34,595 nt of DNA from Silicimonas sp. (GCA_022824525.1 JAJDZT010000026.1:1-34595), one strand, 5' to 3'; shown: positions 1 through 8,322, counted from the stretch's first letter. Translations and numbers: made by a program. Notes: generated from the letters alone by a model not told the origin.

Positions 1-56
1 GGATAACGATCTGTTTTGCGTTTATACGTTTTGCGGGCGGTATCAGTCCAAGGCAC
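1..56 (-). CDS. IS5-family transposase, N-terminal fragment (runs off the left edge)
   Basis: Reading leftward, a GTG at 54-56 begins a frame giving MPWTDTARKTYKRKTDRY, the typical opening of IS5-family (IS427/IS1031-like) DDE transposases. A GGAGG sits 7 bases upstream of the GTG, in the leader at about 64-68, which supports this start. Only 18 codons are in the window, so the catalytic DDE residues cannot be seen. The family call rests on this N-terminus, on the C-terminus at the other end of the window, and on the shared terminal repeat. Confidence 0.75.
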   Translation of the reverse strand, partial: MPWTDTARKTYKRKTDRY

Positions 57-137
57 AGTCGATCCTCCGTTCTGTGTTTTCAAGAAACAGAGAATCACAA
101 CTTGCTGGTATCGCTCAACTACTTTTCGGTCAGGCTC
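1..137 (-). mobile_element. IS5-family insertion sequence, left-copy terminus (partial)
   Basis: The window starts inside an insertion sequence. Read on the minus strand, a terminus beginning GAGCCTGACCGAAAAGT (from 137 down) is followed by a leader and then a transposase start. The same terminal sequence recurs at 34460 onward in inverted orientation, next to a transposase C-terminus. The outer boundary is set at 137 because GAGCC is a usual IS5-family end and the next bases (TAA, 138-140) would fit a TNA-type target duplication. The true edge could differ by up to about 4 bases. The rest of the element lies outside the window. Confidence 0.85.
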
Positions 138-140
138 TAA
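121..140 (-). repeat. IS terminal repeat, copy at left end
   Basis: ACTTTTCGGTCAGGCTCTAA at 121-140 is the exact reverse complement of 34457-34476. The outer 17 bases are the IS inverted terminal repeat; the last three (TAA here, TTA at the other site on the same strand) are probably target bases. The element interior lies to the left. Confidence 0.9.
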
Positions 141-1108
141 AACAACATAGGCCTGAAATTGGTCGGGATAGCTTGGCAACCACCGACTTTTTTGGGCTGC
201 ACCCAACCCTCGAACCTCTCTTGCCGCTATGGCGATCAGGAGAATTGAGTTTTGCCCAAGCAGTTTCCACACCCTACCGGAACAAGCGCAGTCATTTTGA
301 CGGCCAGGACATTCTGGAAGCGGGAGTTTCCGGGGAAGATGCAGGTGAAGATGGCTGGCTCAATCGCGCACTTTCTCTCATGCCGGGTAATTCCAGTGAA
401 ACCGCATTTGCTGTTGGCAGAGAAAACTTGCGAATTCTGGCAGGTTCAGCGCCCACATCCACTTGGTCTCCAGACAGCGATCTCGACCTTTCACCTCAGG
501 CGAAATTGTTATTGAGAAAAATCTACGCGGAGGATCCCCTTTTCCACGAAGCCGCGACGAAGGCGATGGAACTTGCAGATCTGACCGACAACCCAATGTC
601 GACACGGCGTGCCCATCGCGCCGAACCGCTCGCCAGATTCGCTGCGGGCCGCTTAAAAGACGCGACACGTCTTGCGGCCTTCTCAATCACTGGGTGGGAC
701 ACGCATGCAAACCAAGCGCGGACACTTCCAAACGCCCTGGGCGAACTGACGACCGCCATTCTTACTTTGAAGGCAGAGCTTGGGCCCGTTTGGAAACAGA
801 CAGCCGTCCTCTGTCTGACCGAGTTTGGCCGCACCATTCGCATGAACGGCTCTGGCGGGACTGACCATGGAACCGGCGGGGCCGCCATCTTTGCAGGAGG
901 CGCTTTGAAAGGCGGTCGGGTTTTGGGCCAGTGGCCAGGTCTCGCCCAATCCGACCTTTACGAAGATCGCGATCTGATGCCGACCGCCGATGTGCGAAAG
1001 TACGCAGCGTGGGCGCTGCATTCGCTTTTTCCATTGGCGCGCAGCGACCTGGAATCTGTCGTTTTCCCCAACCTCGAAATGGGCACCAATCCCGGTTTGA
1101 TCGCGTGA
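138..1108 (+). pseudogene. DUF1501 family protein, N-terminus removed by the IS
   Basis: The frame continues out of the IS end as KQHRPEIG and then matches DUF1501 proteins: a FFGLHP segment, HFDGQDILEAG, GWDTHANQ, TEFGRT and GGTDHGTGG. These are the conserved metal-site-like histidine and aspartate motifs of this exported, sulfatase/phosphatase-superfamily-like group. About 323 codons remain. Family members are normally about 380-420 residues with an N-terminal Tat signal and a GGxDGL block, and both are missing here because the IS sits in their place. A GTG at 74 inside the IS keeps the frame open, but that stretch is IS sequence and not a native start. DUF1501 genes are often paired with a DUF1800 gene, which would lie outside the window. 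The remnant is probably non-functional because it cannot be exported. Confidence 0.85.
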
Positions 1109-1111
1109 ACG

Positions 1112-1138
1112 AAAAACGCCCGGGCAAATGCCACGGGC
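1112..1138 (-). terminator. Rho-independent terminator of the CAP-domain gene
   Basis: The hairpin GCCCG-GGC / GCC-A-CGGGC (1118-1138, AAAT loop, one bulged A) is followed on the minus strand by a run of five T (complement of 1112-1116). It lies 31 bases past the stop of the leftward CAP gene and between two convergent genes, so it may also slow rightward transcription. Confidence 0.7.
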
Positions 1139-1169
1139 GCTTCTCGGTTGGTTATGTGAGTGAGTAGGG

Positions 1170-1802
1170 CTAGCCGATAAAATTCTGGGTTAGCCAGTAA
1201 CGGCCGCAGAATTGAGCGTTGGGATCGAAGGCAACGGCGGTACTGACTTGCTTGGCCTTACGATCAAGAATGTTCTTTCGGTGGCCTGGAGAATTCATCC
1301 AGAGGTCCACAATGTGCCGCGAAAGCGTCGCGTAGGAATGCGGGGGCAGCGTTTTGCCATTCGCTTGGAATTTGCACTGGGTTGCGCTGACAACTTTGAA
1401 ACGTCGATTGTCCACTTGGTAGCGGTGCACCATCCCGATGTTCTCCGAACCGGTCCGGAACGGCAGACCAGACGCCTTGATCCTTTGTTTCAGAGATGCT
1501 CGCCCAGGCACGGTGCTACGGTGTGTCAGTTGCTGACTTTTTGCCATCCACCGGCTGTGACCACGTGCTTCCTTCGCCAATGGAGAACCCGCATTTGCAA
1601 CAGGAGAAAGGCCTGCGCGACACCGATGATAATTCACTTCCGCACGTACTGCGTCACTCAAAAGCTTCTGGTTGATCCGCGTGGCCGGCACTATGGTTTG
1701 CGCGGCGGCCTTCGAAACCTTGCGCGTACACGCGTCTGCAGCGGCCGGAAGCGTCCAAAGCAAAGCAGCTCCGGTCAAGATCGCGGCAATTTTCGTCTTC
1801 AT
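1170..1802 (-). CDS. Secreted CAP-domain (SCP/PR-1-like) protein
   Basis: A 210-residue protein with a Sec signal peptide at about 1-22 (charged MKTK, hydrophobic core, AAADA cleavage region). It is followed by a CAP superfamily domain: a helix with NYHRCRAGL, a HSRWMA segment carrying the first conserved histidine, SENIG, and the signature WMNSPGHRKNIL with the second histidine near the C-terminus. Bacterial CAP proteins of this kind are exported and their biochemical role is mostly unknown; no specific substrate can be proposed. The insertion between SENIG and WMNSPGH is fairly long and contains a cysteine. The gene stands alone, convergent with the DUF1501 remnant, and has its own terminator. 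A second CAP gene lies at 9113-9643. Confidence 0.88.
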   Translation of the reverse strand: MKTKIAAILTGAALLWTLPAAADACTRKVSKAAAQTIVPATRINQKLLSDAVRAEVNYHRCRAGLSPVANAGSPLAKEARGHSRWMAKSQQLTHRSTVPGRASLKQRIKASGLPFRTGSENIGMVHRYQVDNRRFKVVSATQCKFQANGKTLPPHSYATLSRHIVDLWMNSPGHRKNILDRKAKQVSTAVAFDPNAQFCGRYWLTQNFIG

Positions 1803-1955
1803 TCCCCAGGTCCCCTAGTGACGAGCACCCCACAAGCTTCACCAAATCCACGAATTGAGGCGAAACCACGGCAACGTGTCGTCAGACGTTGGGAAATTGA
1901 TAACGATGCGTACTAAGGAATTGAAGGTGATCGGGAGTTCTTGGCGGAAGGCCGC

Positions 1956-2945
1956 TTAGCTGGAACCAAGAGTGCCGCTTGCCTTGATGGCTTCCATCGC
2001 TCTGACCAATTCAGCGCTAATCCCAGGTTCACTGAGCGCGTGTCCGGCACGGGCAACGATTCGAAGGCGTGCAGACTTCCACGCTTCCGTTAACCGGTGC
2101 GCAACTACTGGCGGACAGATCATATCGTAGCGACCTTGCACGACGATACCCGGGATATCTGCAATTCTGTCCAGGTTCGCCTCAATCCAACCGTCGGTTT
2201 CCAAGAAACCCAAGTTTGAGAAATAGTGGTTTTCAAGGCGCGCAAAAGCACGAGCAAACTCGGCCGGACTATCGCCGACAGGCCCATCGTTCCGGATGGA
2301 AGCAAGAGAATTTTCCCAGCTGGCCCAAGCCCTCGCATACCGAGTTTCGTTGGCCCGGTCTCCTGTGAAAAGGCGTTTGGAGTAAGCCGCAATCAGATCG
2401 TCTCGCTCTTCCTCTGGAATCAAGTTCACGAAATTCCGCCATACATCCGGCCAGAACAGAGCTGCTCCGCCGCCGTAGAACCAGTCCAACTCTGCCCGGG
2501 TCATCAGAAATACACTTCTGAGCACCAAGTTCGTGACCCTGTCCGGGTGGCTGATTGCGTAAATCAGCGCGAGCGTCGCACCCCAACTTCCTCCGAAGAC
2601 AGCCCACCTTTCGATCCCGAGTGTTTCACGGATCAATTCGATGTCTCGCACCAAGTGCCACGTTGTGTTGTGCTCGACACTCGCATGCGGGCGAGACCGA
2701 CCGCAGCCGCGTTGATCGAACAGGACGACGCGAAAGTGGTTTGGGTCGAAATAGCGCCGCATGGTGGGACTGCATCCGCCGCCCGGACCACCATGCAAAA
2801 CGACAACGGGAACGCCATTCTTGGCTCCACATTGCTCAACATAGACCCGGTGCCCGTCGCCCACGTCCAAAATTCGCTGATCGAACGGGTCAATCGGCGA
2901 ATAGAGATACTGTGACGCAGTCTTTTTGTCTGACGGTCTGTCCAT
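1956..2945 (-). CDS. pip: Proline iminopeptidase (alpha/beta hydrolase, S33 family)
   Basis: 329 residues, close to the usual length of about 320, and cytoplasmic. It releases N-terminal proline from peptides. Visible features are the oxyanion-hole motif HGGPGGG (about 51-57), DQRGCGRSRPH, the nucleophile elbow GGSWG with Ser120, Asp274 in GRYDMICPP, and His302 in RAGHALSEPG. All three catalytic residues are therefore present. The start is the ATG at 2945 (MDRPSDKK). A longer upstream frame exists but would overlap the divergent ubiG and has no family similarity. The 72-base gap to ubiG holds both promoters; a TATATA at 2951-2956 lies very close to the pip ATG and may give a nearly leaderless transcript. 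Confidence 0.92.
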   Translation of the reverse strand: MDRPSDKKTASQYLYSPIDPFDQRILDVGDGHRVYVEQCGAKNGVPVVVLHGGPGGGCSPTMRRYFDPNHFRVVLFDQRGCGRSRPHASVEHNTTWHLVRDIELIRETLGIERWAVFGGSWGATLALIYAISHPDRVTNLVLRSVFLMTRAELDWFYGGGAALFWPDVWRNFVNLIPEEERDDLIAAYSKRLFTGDRANETRYARAWASWENSLASIRNDGPVGDSPAEFARAFARLENHYFSNLGFLETDGWIEANLDRIADIPGIVVQGRYDMICPPVVAHRLTEAWKSARLRIVARAGHALSEPGISAELVRAMEAIKASGTLGSS

Positions 2946-3017
2946 GAGCGACCTATATAGCCCATCAAAGGCCGTGACACGGCGTTTTTCAGGTTTGTTC
3001 TGACGACGAGGCAAAAA

Positions 3018-3761
3018 ATGACAACGATGGCATCGACAATCGATGAGAGCGAGATCGCCAAGTTTCAGGCAATGGCCGCCGAATGGTGGGATCCGAATGG
3101 CAAGTTCAAGCCGTTGCACATGCTGAATCCTTGCCGTCTGGACTACATCACTTCGCAAATCGCGGCGGAATTTGACCGTGATCTTACATCTGCAAAGCCT
3201 TTCGATGGCTTACGCATACTTGATATCGGATGCGGAGGAGGACTGCTTTCCGAACCCATGGCCCGCCTCGGGGCAGATGTCGTCGGAGCCGATGCTGCCG
3301 AGCGCAATATTCCAGTCGCCAAAGTTCACGCCGAAGAGCAGGGCTTGGAAATCGACTATCGACATACAACGGCGGAATCACTCGCTGAGGCAGGAGAAAC
3401 GTTCGACGCGATCCTCAATATGGAGGTTGTTGAGCATGTCGCAAATCCCCTTGCGTATCTGACCGCGTGTCATGCGTTGCTCAAACCTGGTGGTTTGATG
3501 ACGTGTTCTACGATCAACAGAAATCCAAAGAGTTTTGCCATGGCAATTGTCGGCGCAGAATACGTCATGCGATGGTTACCAAAGGGCACTCATGAGTGGT
3601 CAAAGTTCATCACACCGGACGAGCTCTACGGTCTCTTGCGCGAAGCCGGGCTCGATCCTGTCGACAAGAAAGGGTTTGTCTTCAACCCAATTTCCTGGAG
3701 TTGGAGCCTGTCGGACCGCGACTTGAGCGTGAACTACGTTACGACTTCCCTTCGTCGATAA
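3018..3761 (+). CDS. ubiG: Ubiquinone biosynthesis O-methyltransferase UbiG
   Basis: 247 residues, full length for the family. UbiG performs both O-methylation steps of ubiquinone synthesis (polyprenyl-dihydroxybenzoate and demethylubiquinol) with S-adenosylmethionine at the inner membrane face. The SAM-binding motif I is LDIGCGGG (about 68-75). The N-terminal [19 protein letters not shown] and the [10 protein letters not shown] stretch after motif III are characteristic of UbiG. Its last 23 bases overlap the convergent marR gene. With ubiE and ubiB at the far end of the window, three quinone genes are present but not in one operon. Confidence 0.95.
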   Translation: MTTMASTIDESEIAKFQAMAAEWWDPNGKFKPLHMLNPCRLDYITSQIAAEFDRDLTSAKPFDGLRILDIGCGGGLLSEPMARLGADVVGADAAERNIPVAKVHAEEQGLEIDYRHTTAESLAEAGETFDAILNMEVVEHVANPLAYLTACHALLKPGGLMTCSTINRNPKSFAMAIVGAEYVMRWLPKGTHEWSKFITPDELYGLLREAGLDPVDKKGFVFNPISWSWSLSDRDLSVNYVTTSLRR

Positions 3762-4194
3762 GCTGTCGACGTAGGTCTCGGATGACTGGGAGTGCATTCC
3801 TGACCTTGTCTCGACCAACAGCGTTCACCGCTTCTTCAAGAATGGGTTCGATAACGGAAAAAGCGGCATCTCGCGCCCTGATGCCAGCGGGGCTAATCGA
3901 GACATGTTTTCGACGTGCGTCATCCCAATCCGGACGAACATGTACGTGCCCGGCCCATTCCAACTTTCCGATCGTATTGGTCATGGCACCACGCGTAACG
4001 TTGAATGCACGGGCGAGTTCTCCGGGTGACTTCTCACCACCACGAGCAAGCAGATTAAGCACCGAAAAGTGGCTGAGCTCCATTCCCTTTGGCAACGCTT
4101 TGGCAACTTTGCTCCGCGCAAGCTGATCCGCGACGAAAATCTCGCTGAAAAGAGCCACGGCTAGTTGATCGCTCATAGTTCGGTCATCGACCAT
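3739..4194 (-). CDS. MarR-family transcriptional regulator
   Basis: About 151 residues with a winged helix-turn-helix of MarR type. The recognition region is [43 protein letters not shown], followed by a wing with [18 protein letters not shown]; helices at both ends would form the dimer interface. The ATG at 4194 is preferred because GAGG lies 6 bases upstream; ATGs at 4218 and 4176 are alternatives. The start overlaps the nitrilase stop by 11 bases and the end overlaps ubiG by 23, so the gene is tightly packed as the last member of comF-grxC-nit-marR. The ligand and target genes are unknown. Confidence 0.85.
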   Translation of the reverse strand: MVDDRTMSDQLAVALFSEIFVADQLARSKVAKALPKGMELSHFSVLNLLARGGEKSPGELARAFNVTRGAMTNTIGKLEWAGHVHVRPDWDDARRKHVSISPAGIRARDAAFSVIEPILEEAVNAVGRDKVRNALPVIRDLRRQLIDEGKS

Positions 4195-5020
4195 CGTAGA
4201 CCTCGTAGCTTCGATCATGCGTGAGGGACGGCAATCGCCTCCTGACGTCGTCTACCTGCGATAGGTCTAAATCCAATACACAAACGCCTAGGGCTTCGCC
4301 AGCATCTGCAATCACTTGGCCCCAAGGGTCTATGGCAAGCGAATGCCCATACGTCCGTCGCGAACGACCACGAACCGCCGAGTGCTCGCCAGTCTGTGCG
4401 GGGGCCAAGACAAAACTGCCTGTTTCAATTGCACGAGCGCGGAGGAGTGGCTCCCAATGGTCTGGACCTGTATCCGGCGAAAAAGCAGACGGTACGGTCA
4501 AAATGCGCGCCCCCGCCTTGGCAAGGTCGCGATAGAGGTACGGAAAGCGCAAATCATAACAGATTGTTAACCCGACCGGCACGCCATCAACATAGGACAG
4601 GACGGCGCGGTCGCCCGGTTTGTAGCCGTCGCTTTCGCGATAGGTTTCTGTTTCGGACAAGGTGACATCAAACATGTGCATCTTGTCGTAGCAGGCTTTC
4701 ACAACGCCATCAGGACCGATCAGGAAGGAGCGATTGAGAAACCTGTCCCTTTCCTCAGTTTTAAGCGCCACCGAACCTACAAGGAGCCATATCTCCTTTT
4801 CCTTCGAAATCGCGCTCAAAATGGGAAGCAACGGATCCTCGGCCTCAGTGCGCAATACTTGGTTTTGCCTTGTTCTACTGGCAGAAACACAGTTCGTGAC
4901 TTCAGGCGTCAGAACAAATCTCGCACCTTCTGATACCGCCTGTTCGATCATGGGTATCAGAGTGGCGGCATTCTCGGACGGGTCGTCCGAGCTTGTCATC
5001 TGGATCAAGCCGACGCGCAC
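4184..5020 (-). CDS. Carbon-nitrogen hydrolase, Nit1/deaminated glutathione amidase type
   Basis: 278 residues of the nitrilase superfamily with the full Glu-Lys-Cys triad: Glu40 in LTPEV, Lys113 in YDKMHMFDV and Cys154 in ICYDLRFP. The YDKMHMFDV block and overall length match the Nit1/NitFhit branch, whose characterised members hydrolyse deaminated glutathione, a metabolite-repair reaction. Omega-amidase (Nit2) is the main alternative. The start is a GTG at 5020 (MRVGLIQMT), 6 bases after the grxC stop, so the two are probably translated together. A glutathione-dependent glutaredoxin next door suits the deaminated-glutathione assignment, but this remains an inference. Confidence 0.87.
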   Translation of the reverse strand: MRVGLIQMTSSDDPSENAATLIPMIEQAVSEGARFVLTPEVTNCVSASRTRQNQVLRTEAEDPLLPILSAISKEKEIWLLVGSVALKTEERDRFLNRSFLIGPDGVVKACYDKMHMFDVTLSETETYRESDGYKPGDRAVLSYVDGVPVGLTICYDLRFPYLYRDLAKAGARILTVPSAFSPDTGPDHWEPLLRARAIETGSFVLAPAQTGEHSAVRGRSRRTYGHSLAIDPWGQVIADAGEALGVCVLDLDLSQVDDVRRRLPSLTHDRSYEVYDGR

Positions 5021-5026
5021 GCGTCC

Positions 5027-5284
5027 TCAAGCCGCAAGAAGCGGATCAAGCTTCCCGGAGCGCTCCAATGCAGAAAGGTCGTCGTATCCGCCCACATGTG
5101 TCTCGCCTACGAAGATCTGAGGAACTGTTCGCCGCCCATTCGCGCGCGACATCATTTCCTGTCGTTTCGATGGGTCACTCGACACGTCAATTTCTGAAAA
5201 ACTTACGCCCTTCTGAGAAAGCAAGCGCTTCGCCGCATGACAATAGCCACATAGCGGTGATGTGTAGATTTCGACGTGCTTCAT
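5027..5284 (-). CDS. grxC: Glutaredoxin 3
   Basis: 85 residues, typical of GrxC. The thioredoxin-fold active site is CGYC (Cys12-Cys15), followed by the cis-proline motif TVPQIF and the glutathione-binding GGYDDL segment. It reduces disulfides and mixed glutathione disulfides in the cytoplasm. The ATG at 5284 has a GGAG Shine-Dalgarno 4 bases upstream. It lies 27 bases after comF and 6 bases before the nitrilase gene. The comF-grxC-nitrilase order is common in alphaproteobacteria. Confidence 0.94.
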   Translation of the reverse strand: MKHVEIYTSPLCGYCHAAKRLLSQKGVSFSEIDVSSDPSKRQEMMSRANGRRTVPQIFVGETHVGGYDDLSALERSGKLDPLLAA

Positions 5285-5311
5285 GTCGCGCTCCTTCAGT
5301 GCGCATAACAC

Positions 5312-6034
5312 TTAAGGTGCTTTCTCAACCCGTGCCAGTACAAGAACGCACACCCGTTCTGCGCCGGCTGCATAAGCTGCCTCTGTTGCTGAAGAAAGCG
5401 TCGCTCCGGAAGTCATCACATCATCAATCAGGCAAACTTTGCGCCCGGACAGCGCGGCGCCCGCTTTTGGATGTGGTTGAATTGCGTTCCCCAGGTTCGC
5501 GAAGCGCTGATCGACGGTCATGCCATCTTGGATCGTTGTGCGCTTGATCCGAACAAGCGCGTTTGCCTCCGCCTCCAGATCCGCTGACTTGCTTAGACCG
5601 CGCGCCAATTCGGCGGCTTGATTGTAACGGCGCGCCAGAAGCCGCGACCAATGAGCCGGTACAGGCACCAGAAGTGAATCCGCTGACAAGATCTTCTGCC
5701 CTGCGCGCGCCATCCAATCGGAACACGCCGGGATCAGGTCCAGCCGGTCAGCGTGCTTCAGAGCCAAAACAATGCGACGTCCGGAATCCCGATAAGAGAG
5801 AACTGCGCGCCCCGATTCCCATGGTCTTTTCAAGGCAAGGCATTCATCGCAAAACACGCGCTCATCTTCCGAACCTGGTAGCGGCACTCCACAAGCGTCG
5901 CACACCAGCCCGGAAATGAAAGGCGTTTCGCGCCAACATGTGGCGCAAAGCCCGCCGCGCTCATCGACATGGGTTTCGCACATCACACACTGATCCGGAT
6001 AGATCAGTGACAAGGCGCGTTGCAATTGGAGCAT
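5312..6034 (-). CDS. comF: ComF family phosphoribosyltransferase-like protein
   Basis: 240 residues. The N-terminus carries two paired-cysteine knuckles (Cys16/19/30/33 and Cys45/48/62/65) typical of the ComF zinc region. The C-terminal half is a type I phosphoribosyltransferase fold with the PRPP loop LIDDVMTSGAT. ComF proteins take part in DNA uptake (transport of single-stranded DNA across the membrane) in competent bacteria. In alphaproteobacteria the role is largely untested. The start codon shares two bases with an upstream in-frame ATG of the divergent methyltransferase gene. Confidence 0.92.
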   Translation of the reverse strand: MLQLQRALSLIYPDQCVMCETHVDERGGLCATCWRETPFISGLVCDACGVPLPGSEDERVFCDECLALKRPWESGRAVLSYRDSGRRIVLALKHADRLDLIPACSDWMARAGQKILSADSLLVPVPAHWSRLLARRYNQAAELARGLSKSADLEAEANALVRIKRTTIQDGMTVDQRFANLGNAIQPHPKAGAALSGRKVCLIDDVMTSGATLSSATEAAYAAGAERVCVLVLARVEKAP

Positions 6035-6056
6035 GAGCCTCTACCTTCCGCAAATC

Positions 6057-6878
6057 ATGTCGATTGCCCCGAAAATGACCGATCGGAATGCGCTTGCGCT
6101 CCACCGGCAACGTGCCCAGCGCCAGCCCGTGCTGTTCTTGCACGAGGACGCGGCGATCGAGGTCGAAGAAAGGCTTGCTGAGGTTAACAAATCGTATAAC
6201 GCGCCACTTTTGGTGGGCCATACGACCGATCCGTTGCGGAAGCTCTTCCCAACTTCTCCAATACTTGATGATGGAGACAGGTTGGCCATCACACCAAGCG
6301 CGCACGACCTTGTTCTTCACGTGTTTGGGCTGCATTGGGCCGATGACCCTGTCGGACAACTCGTGCAGTGTCGCCTCGCCCTGGAACCAGATGGCCTGTT
6401 TCTGGGGGTCATGTTCGGCGGTGCAACGCTTCAAGAGCTTAGAGCCGCGATCGCTGAAACCGAGACACGTCTGAGCGGAGGACTCTCGCCACGTGTCCTT
6501 CCCATGGCAGATCTTCGCGAGCTGGGCGGATTGCTGCAACGGGCCGGTTTTGCCCTCCCTGTAGCAGATGGCCGAAAACTGACCGTCCGGTACCCGGATT
6601 TGGCCACGTTGGTCCGCGATCTAAGAGGAATGGGCGAAACGAATGCCCTTGCGGCACGCCATCGGTCTATGGTCCCGAAGAACTTCTTCGAAACGCTGGA
6701 AGACGTCTACAAAACTCATTTTTCAGACGATGGCTATCTGCTGGCAACGTTCGAACTGGTGTTTTTGACAGGATGGGCACCTGATGACAGCCAGCAGCAA
6801 CCTCTTCGCCCAGGTTCGGCGAAAACAAGGCTGGCCGAAGCGTTAAAAGTACCAGAGCATCCGTTGAAACGAGATTGA
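6057..6878 (+). CDS. SAM-methyltransferase-like protein with degenerate motif I (NDUFAF5-like)
   Basis: About 273 residues from the ATG at 6057 (MSIAPKMTDRNALALHRQRA), which matches the usual N-terminus of this alphaproteobacterial family. A longer start at 6033 would overlap comF and its Shine-Dalgarno is too close. The family is BioC/NDUFAF5-like: HDLVLHVFGLHWADDPVGQL and LEPDGLFLGVMFGG correspond to motifs II-III. The glycine-rich SAM motif I (LDxGxGxG) is absent; the position reads APLLVGHTTDPL. The mitochondrial relative NDUFAF5 is a complex I assembly factor that hydroxylates an arginine. Whether this protein binds SAM at all is unclear. Confidence 0.8.
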   Translation: MSIAPKMTDRNALALHRQRAQRQPVLFLHEDAAIEVEERLAEVNKSYNAPLLVGHTTDPLRKLFPTSPILDDGDRLAITPSAHDLVLHVFGLHWADDPVGQLVQCRLALEPDGLFLGVMFGGATLQELRAAIAETETRLSGGLSPRVLPMADLRELGGLLQRAGFALPVADGRKLTVRYPDLATLVRDLRGMGETNALAARHRSMVPKNFFETLEDVYKTHFSDDGYLLATFELVFLTGWAPDDSQQQPLRPGSAKTRLAEALKVPEHPLKRD

Positions 6879-6953
6879 GAGCCAAAAAGCCGCGGTTGAC
6901 CTTACAGTACATCCGATTAAGTCCCTGCTATTCGCGGGAAAGGAAGATGCGTT

Positions 6954-8012
6954 ATGCTCGACGCCAAGAACATGACTGAGACAAAGAACAATTTACCTCC
7001 GGACCATCCCGCGGTTCCTCAGGAGAAGATCGGCATCCTGCTGGCCAATCTCGGCACGCCGGACAATTACGACTATTGGTCGATGCGGCGATATCTGAAC
7101 GAGTTTCTCTCGGATCGCCGTGTGATCGACTACAGCCCGTGGAAATGGCAACCGCTCCTGCAACTTGTCATCCTTACGAAACGCCCTTTCACATCCGGCG
7201 CGGCCTACAAGTCGATCTGGAACGAAGAACAGGGCGAAAGCCCTTTGATGACCATCACCAAGGATCAGACGGCAAAGATCACGGAAGCCATGAAATCCCG
7301 TTATGGCGATAACGTCGTGGTTGATTTCTGCATGCGCTACGGCAATCCGTCCACGAAGTCCAAAGTACGGGCGCTGGTCGAACAGGGCTGCCGGAAGATC
7401 CTGTTTTTCCCGCTGTATCCGCAATACGCAGGTGCCACGACGGCTACGGCAAACGATCAGTTCTTCCGCGCGTTAATTAACGAAAAGTGGGTACCCGAAG
7501 TGCGCACCGTTCCTCCGTACTTCGCCCGGGCTTCGTACATCGATGCGCTCGCCCAATCGATCGAAAAGGCCTACGCGGCGGCTGAAAGCAAACCTGACAT
7601 ACTTGTTTGTTCCTACCACGGAGTTCCAAAACGGTACTTGCTCGAAGGCGATCCGTATCATTGTCAGTGCCAGAAAACGACGCGTTTATTGAAGGAGCGT
7701 CTGGGCTGGGCAGACACGGATATCGTTACAACGTTTCAATCCCGCTTTGGCCCGGAGGAATGGCTCAAGCCGTATACTGTTGAGGAAGTGGCTCGTCTGG
7801 CCGAGAACGGGAAGAAGCACATTGCTGTCTGCGCACCGGCTTTCTCAGCCGATTGCATCGAGACGCTCGAAGAGATCAACGAAGAAATCAAAGAGAGCTT
7901 CGAGGAGGCAGGTGGTGAGCACTTCACCTATATCCCTTGCCTCAACGACGACGATGCGCACATCGCCGCCCTGTCGGAAGCCATTGAAGACAGCCTGAAA
8001 GGCTGGGCTTAA
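6954..8012 (+). CDS. hemH: Ferrochelatase
   Basis: 352 residues. It inserts Fe2+ into protoporphyrin IX, the last step of haem b synthesis. Visible features are LLANLGTPDN, the long RRYLNEFLSDRRVID segment, FFPLYPQYAGATTAT, the metal-site histidine His222 in SYHGVPKRY, and Glu303 in CIETLEEI. Cysteines at 237 and 239 (CQCQ), 293 and 301 are conspicuous; some alphaproteobacterial ferrochelatases carry an iron-sulfur cluster, and whether these residues serve that is not known here. AAGGAAG lies about 6 bases upstream of the ATG. The stop overlaps the convergent small membrane-protein gene by 4 bases. Confidence 0.96.
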   Translation: MLDAKNMTETKNNLPPDHPAVPQEKIGILLANLGTPDNYDYWSMRRYLNEFLSDRRVIDYSPWKWQPLLQLVILTKRPFTSGAAYKSIWNEEQGESPLMTITKDQTAKITEAMKSRYGDNVVVDFCMRYGNPSTKSKVRALVEQGCRKILFFPLYPQYAGATTATANDQFFRALINEKWVPEVRTVPPYFARASYIDALAQSIEKAYAAAESKPDILVCSYHGVPKRYLLEGDPYHCQCQKTTRLLKERLGWADTDIVTTFQSRFGPEEWLKPYTVEEVARLAENGKKHIAVCAPAFSADCIETLEEINEEIKESFEEAGGEHFTYIPCLNDDDAHIAALSEAIEDSLKGWA

Positions 8013-8164
8013 GAACGACGCTCGCGCCGTTCAAGCAGGAATTGGCCAGCAATTGCGATGAGTGCCATCGAAATGAGGAACGGGGTGACGCTCTGAGCGC
8101 CACTTTGATAAGCGGCGTAGCCAGCAATCGGGGCCATGAACATAGCGGTAAGCAGTATACGCAT
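8009..8164 (-). CDS. Small hydrophobic protein of 51 residues (unrecognised)
   Basis: The minus-strand frame from ATG 8164 to TAA 8009 encodes 51 residues: MRILLTAMFMAPIAGYAAYQ, a short polar stretch SGAQSV, then TPFLISMALIAIAGQFLLE and a basic tail RRERRS. Two hydrophobic segments and the positively charged C-terminus suggest a small inner-membrane protein, with the tail probably cytoplasmic. A GGAG lies 5 bases upstream of the ATG, which supports translation. It is convergent with hemH and overlaps its stop by 4 bases. No family is recognised and no function is proposed. Confidence 0.65.
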   Translation of the reverse strand: MRILLTAMFMAPIAGYAAYQSGAQSVTPFLISMALIAIAGQFLLERRERRS

Positions 8165-8280
8165 GGGGTCTCCACAGGTGTTAAATTCGTCTGTGGAGTG
8201 ACATTACCTTAAACTCGCCACTTTCCAGCCTTTTCCGGCAAAATCGACTTAAAATCGGCGTAATTTGGGGCATATGGCTG

Positions 8281-8322
8281 AAAATAGAGAAACGGTCGCA
8301 ATCCATCTGACGCGACCGTTTC
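8281..8322 (-). terminator. Terminator of the L,D-transpeptidase gene
   Basis: A perfect 11-bp inverted repeat, GAAACGGTCGC (8289-8299) and GCGACCGTTTC (8312-8322), has a 12-base loop. On the minus strand it is followed by CTATTTT. It lies 43 bases downstream of the ldt stop. Confidence 0.75.

Noticed and set aside
1212-1916. Long plus-strand frame of 234 codons
   Set aside because: It lies opposite the CAP-domain gene, which has a signal peptide and family motifs; the plus frame has no recognisable domain and is a shadow.
2226-2915. Long plus-strand frame of 229 codons opposite pip
   Set aside because: The opposite strand encodes a complete proline iminopeptidase with all catalytic residues.
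5961-6539. Minus-strand frame of 192 codons
   Set aside because: It overlaps the 5' part of the methyltransferase and the start of comF, and has no recognisable family.
7942-8175. Minus-strand frame of 77 codons at the hemH end
   Set aside because: It competes with the 51-codon frame at 8009-8164, which has the Shine-Dalgarno and membrane-protein character. This one is cysteine/arginine-rich with no plausible product.
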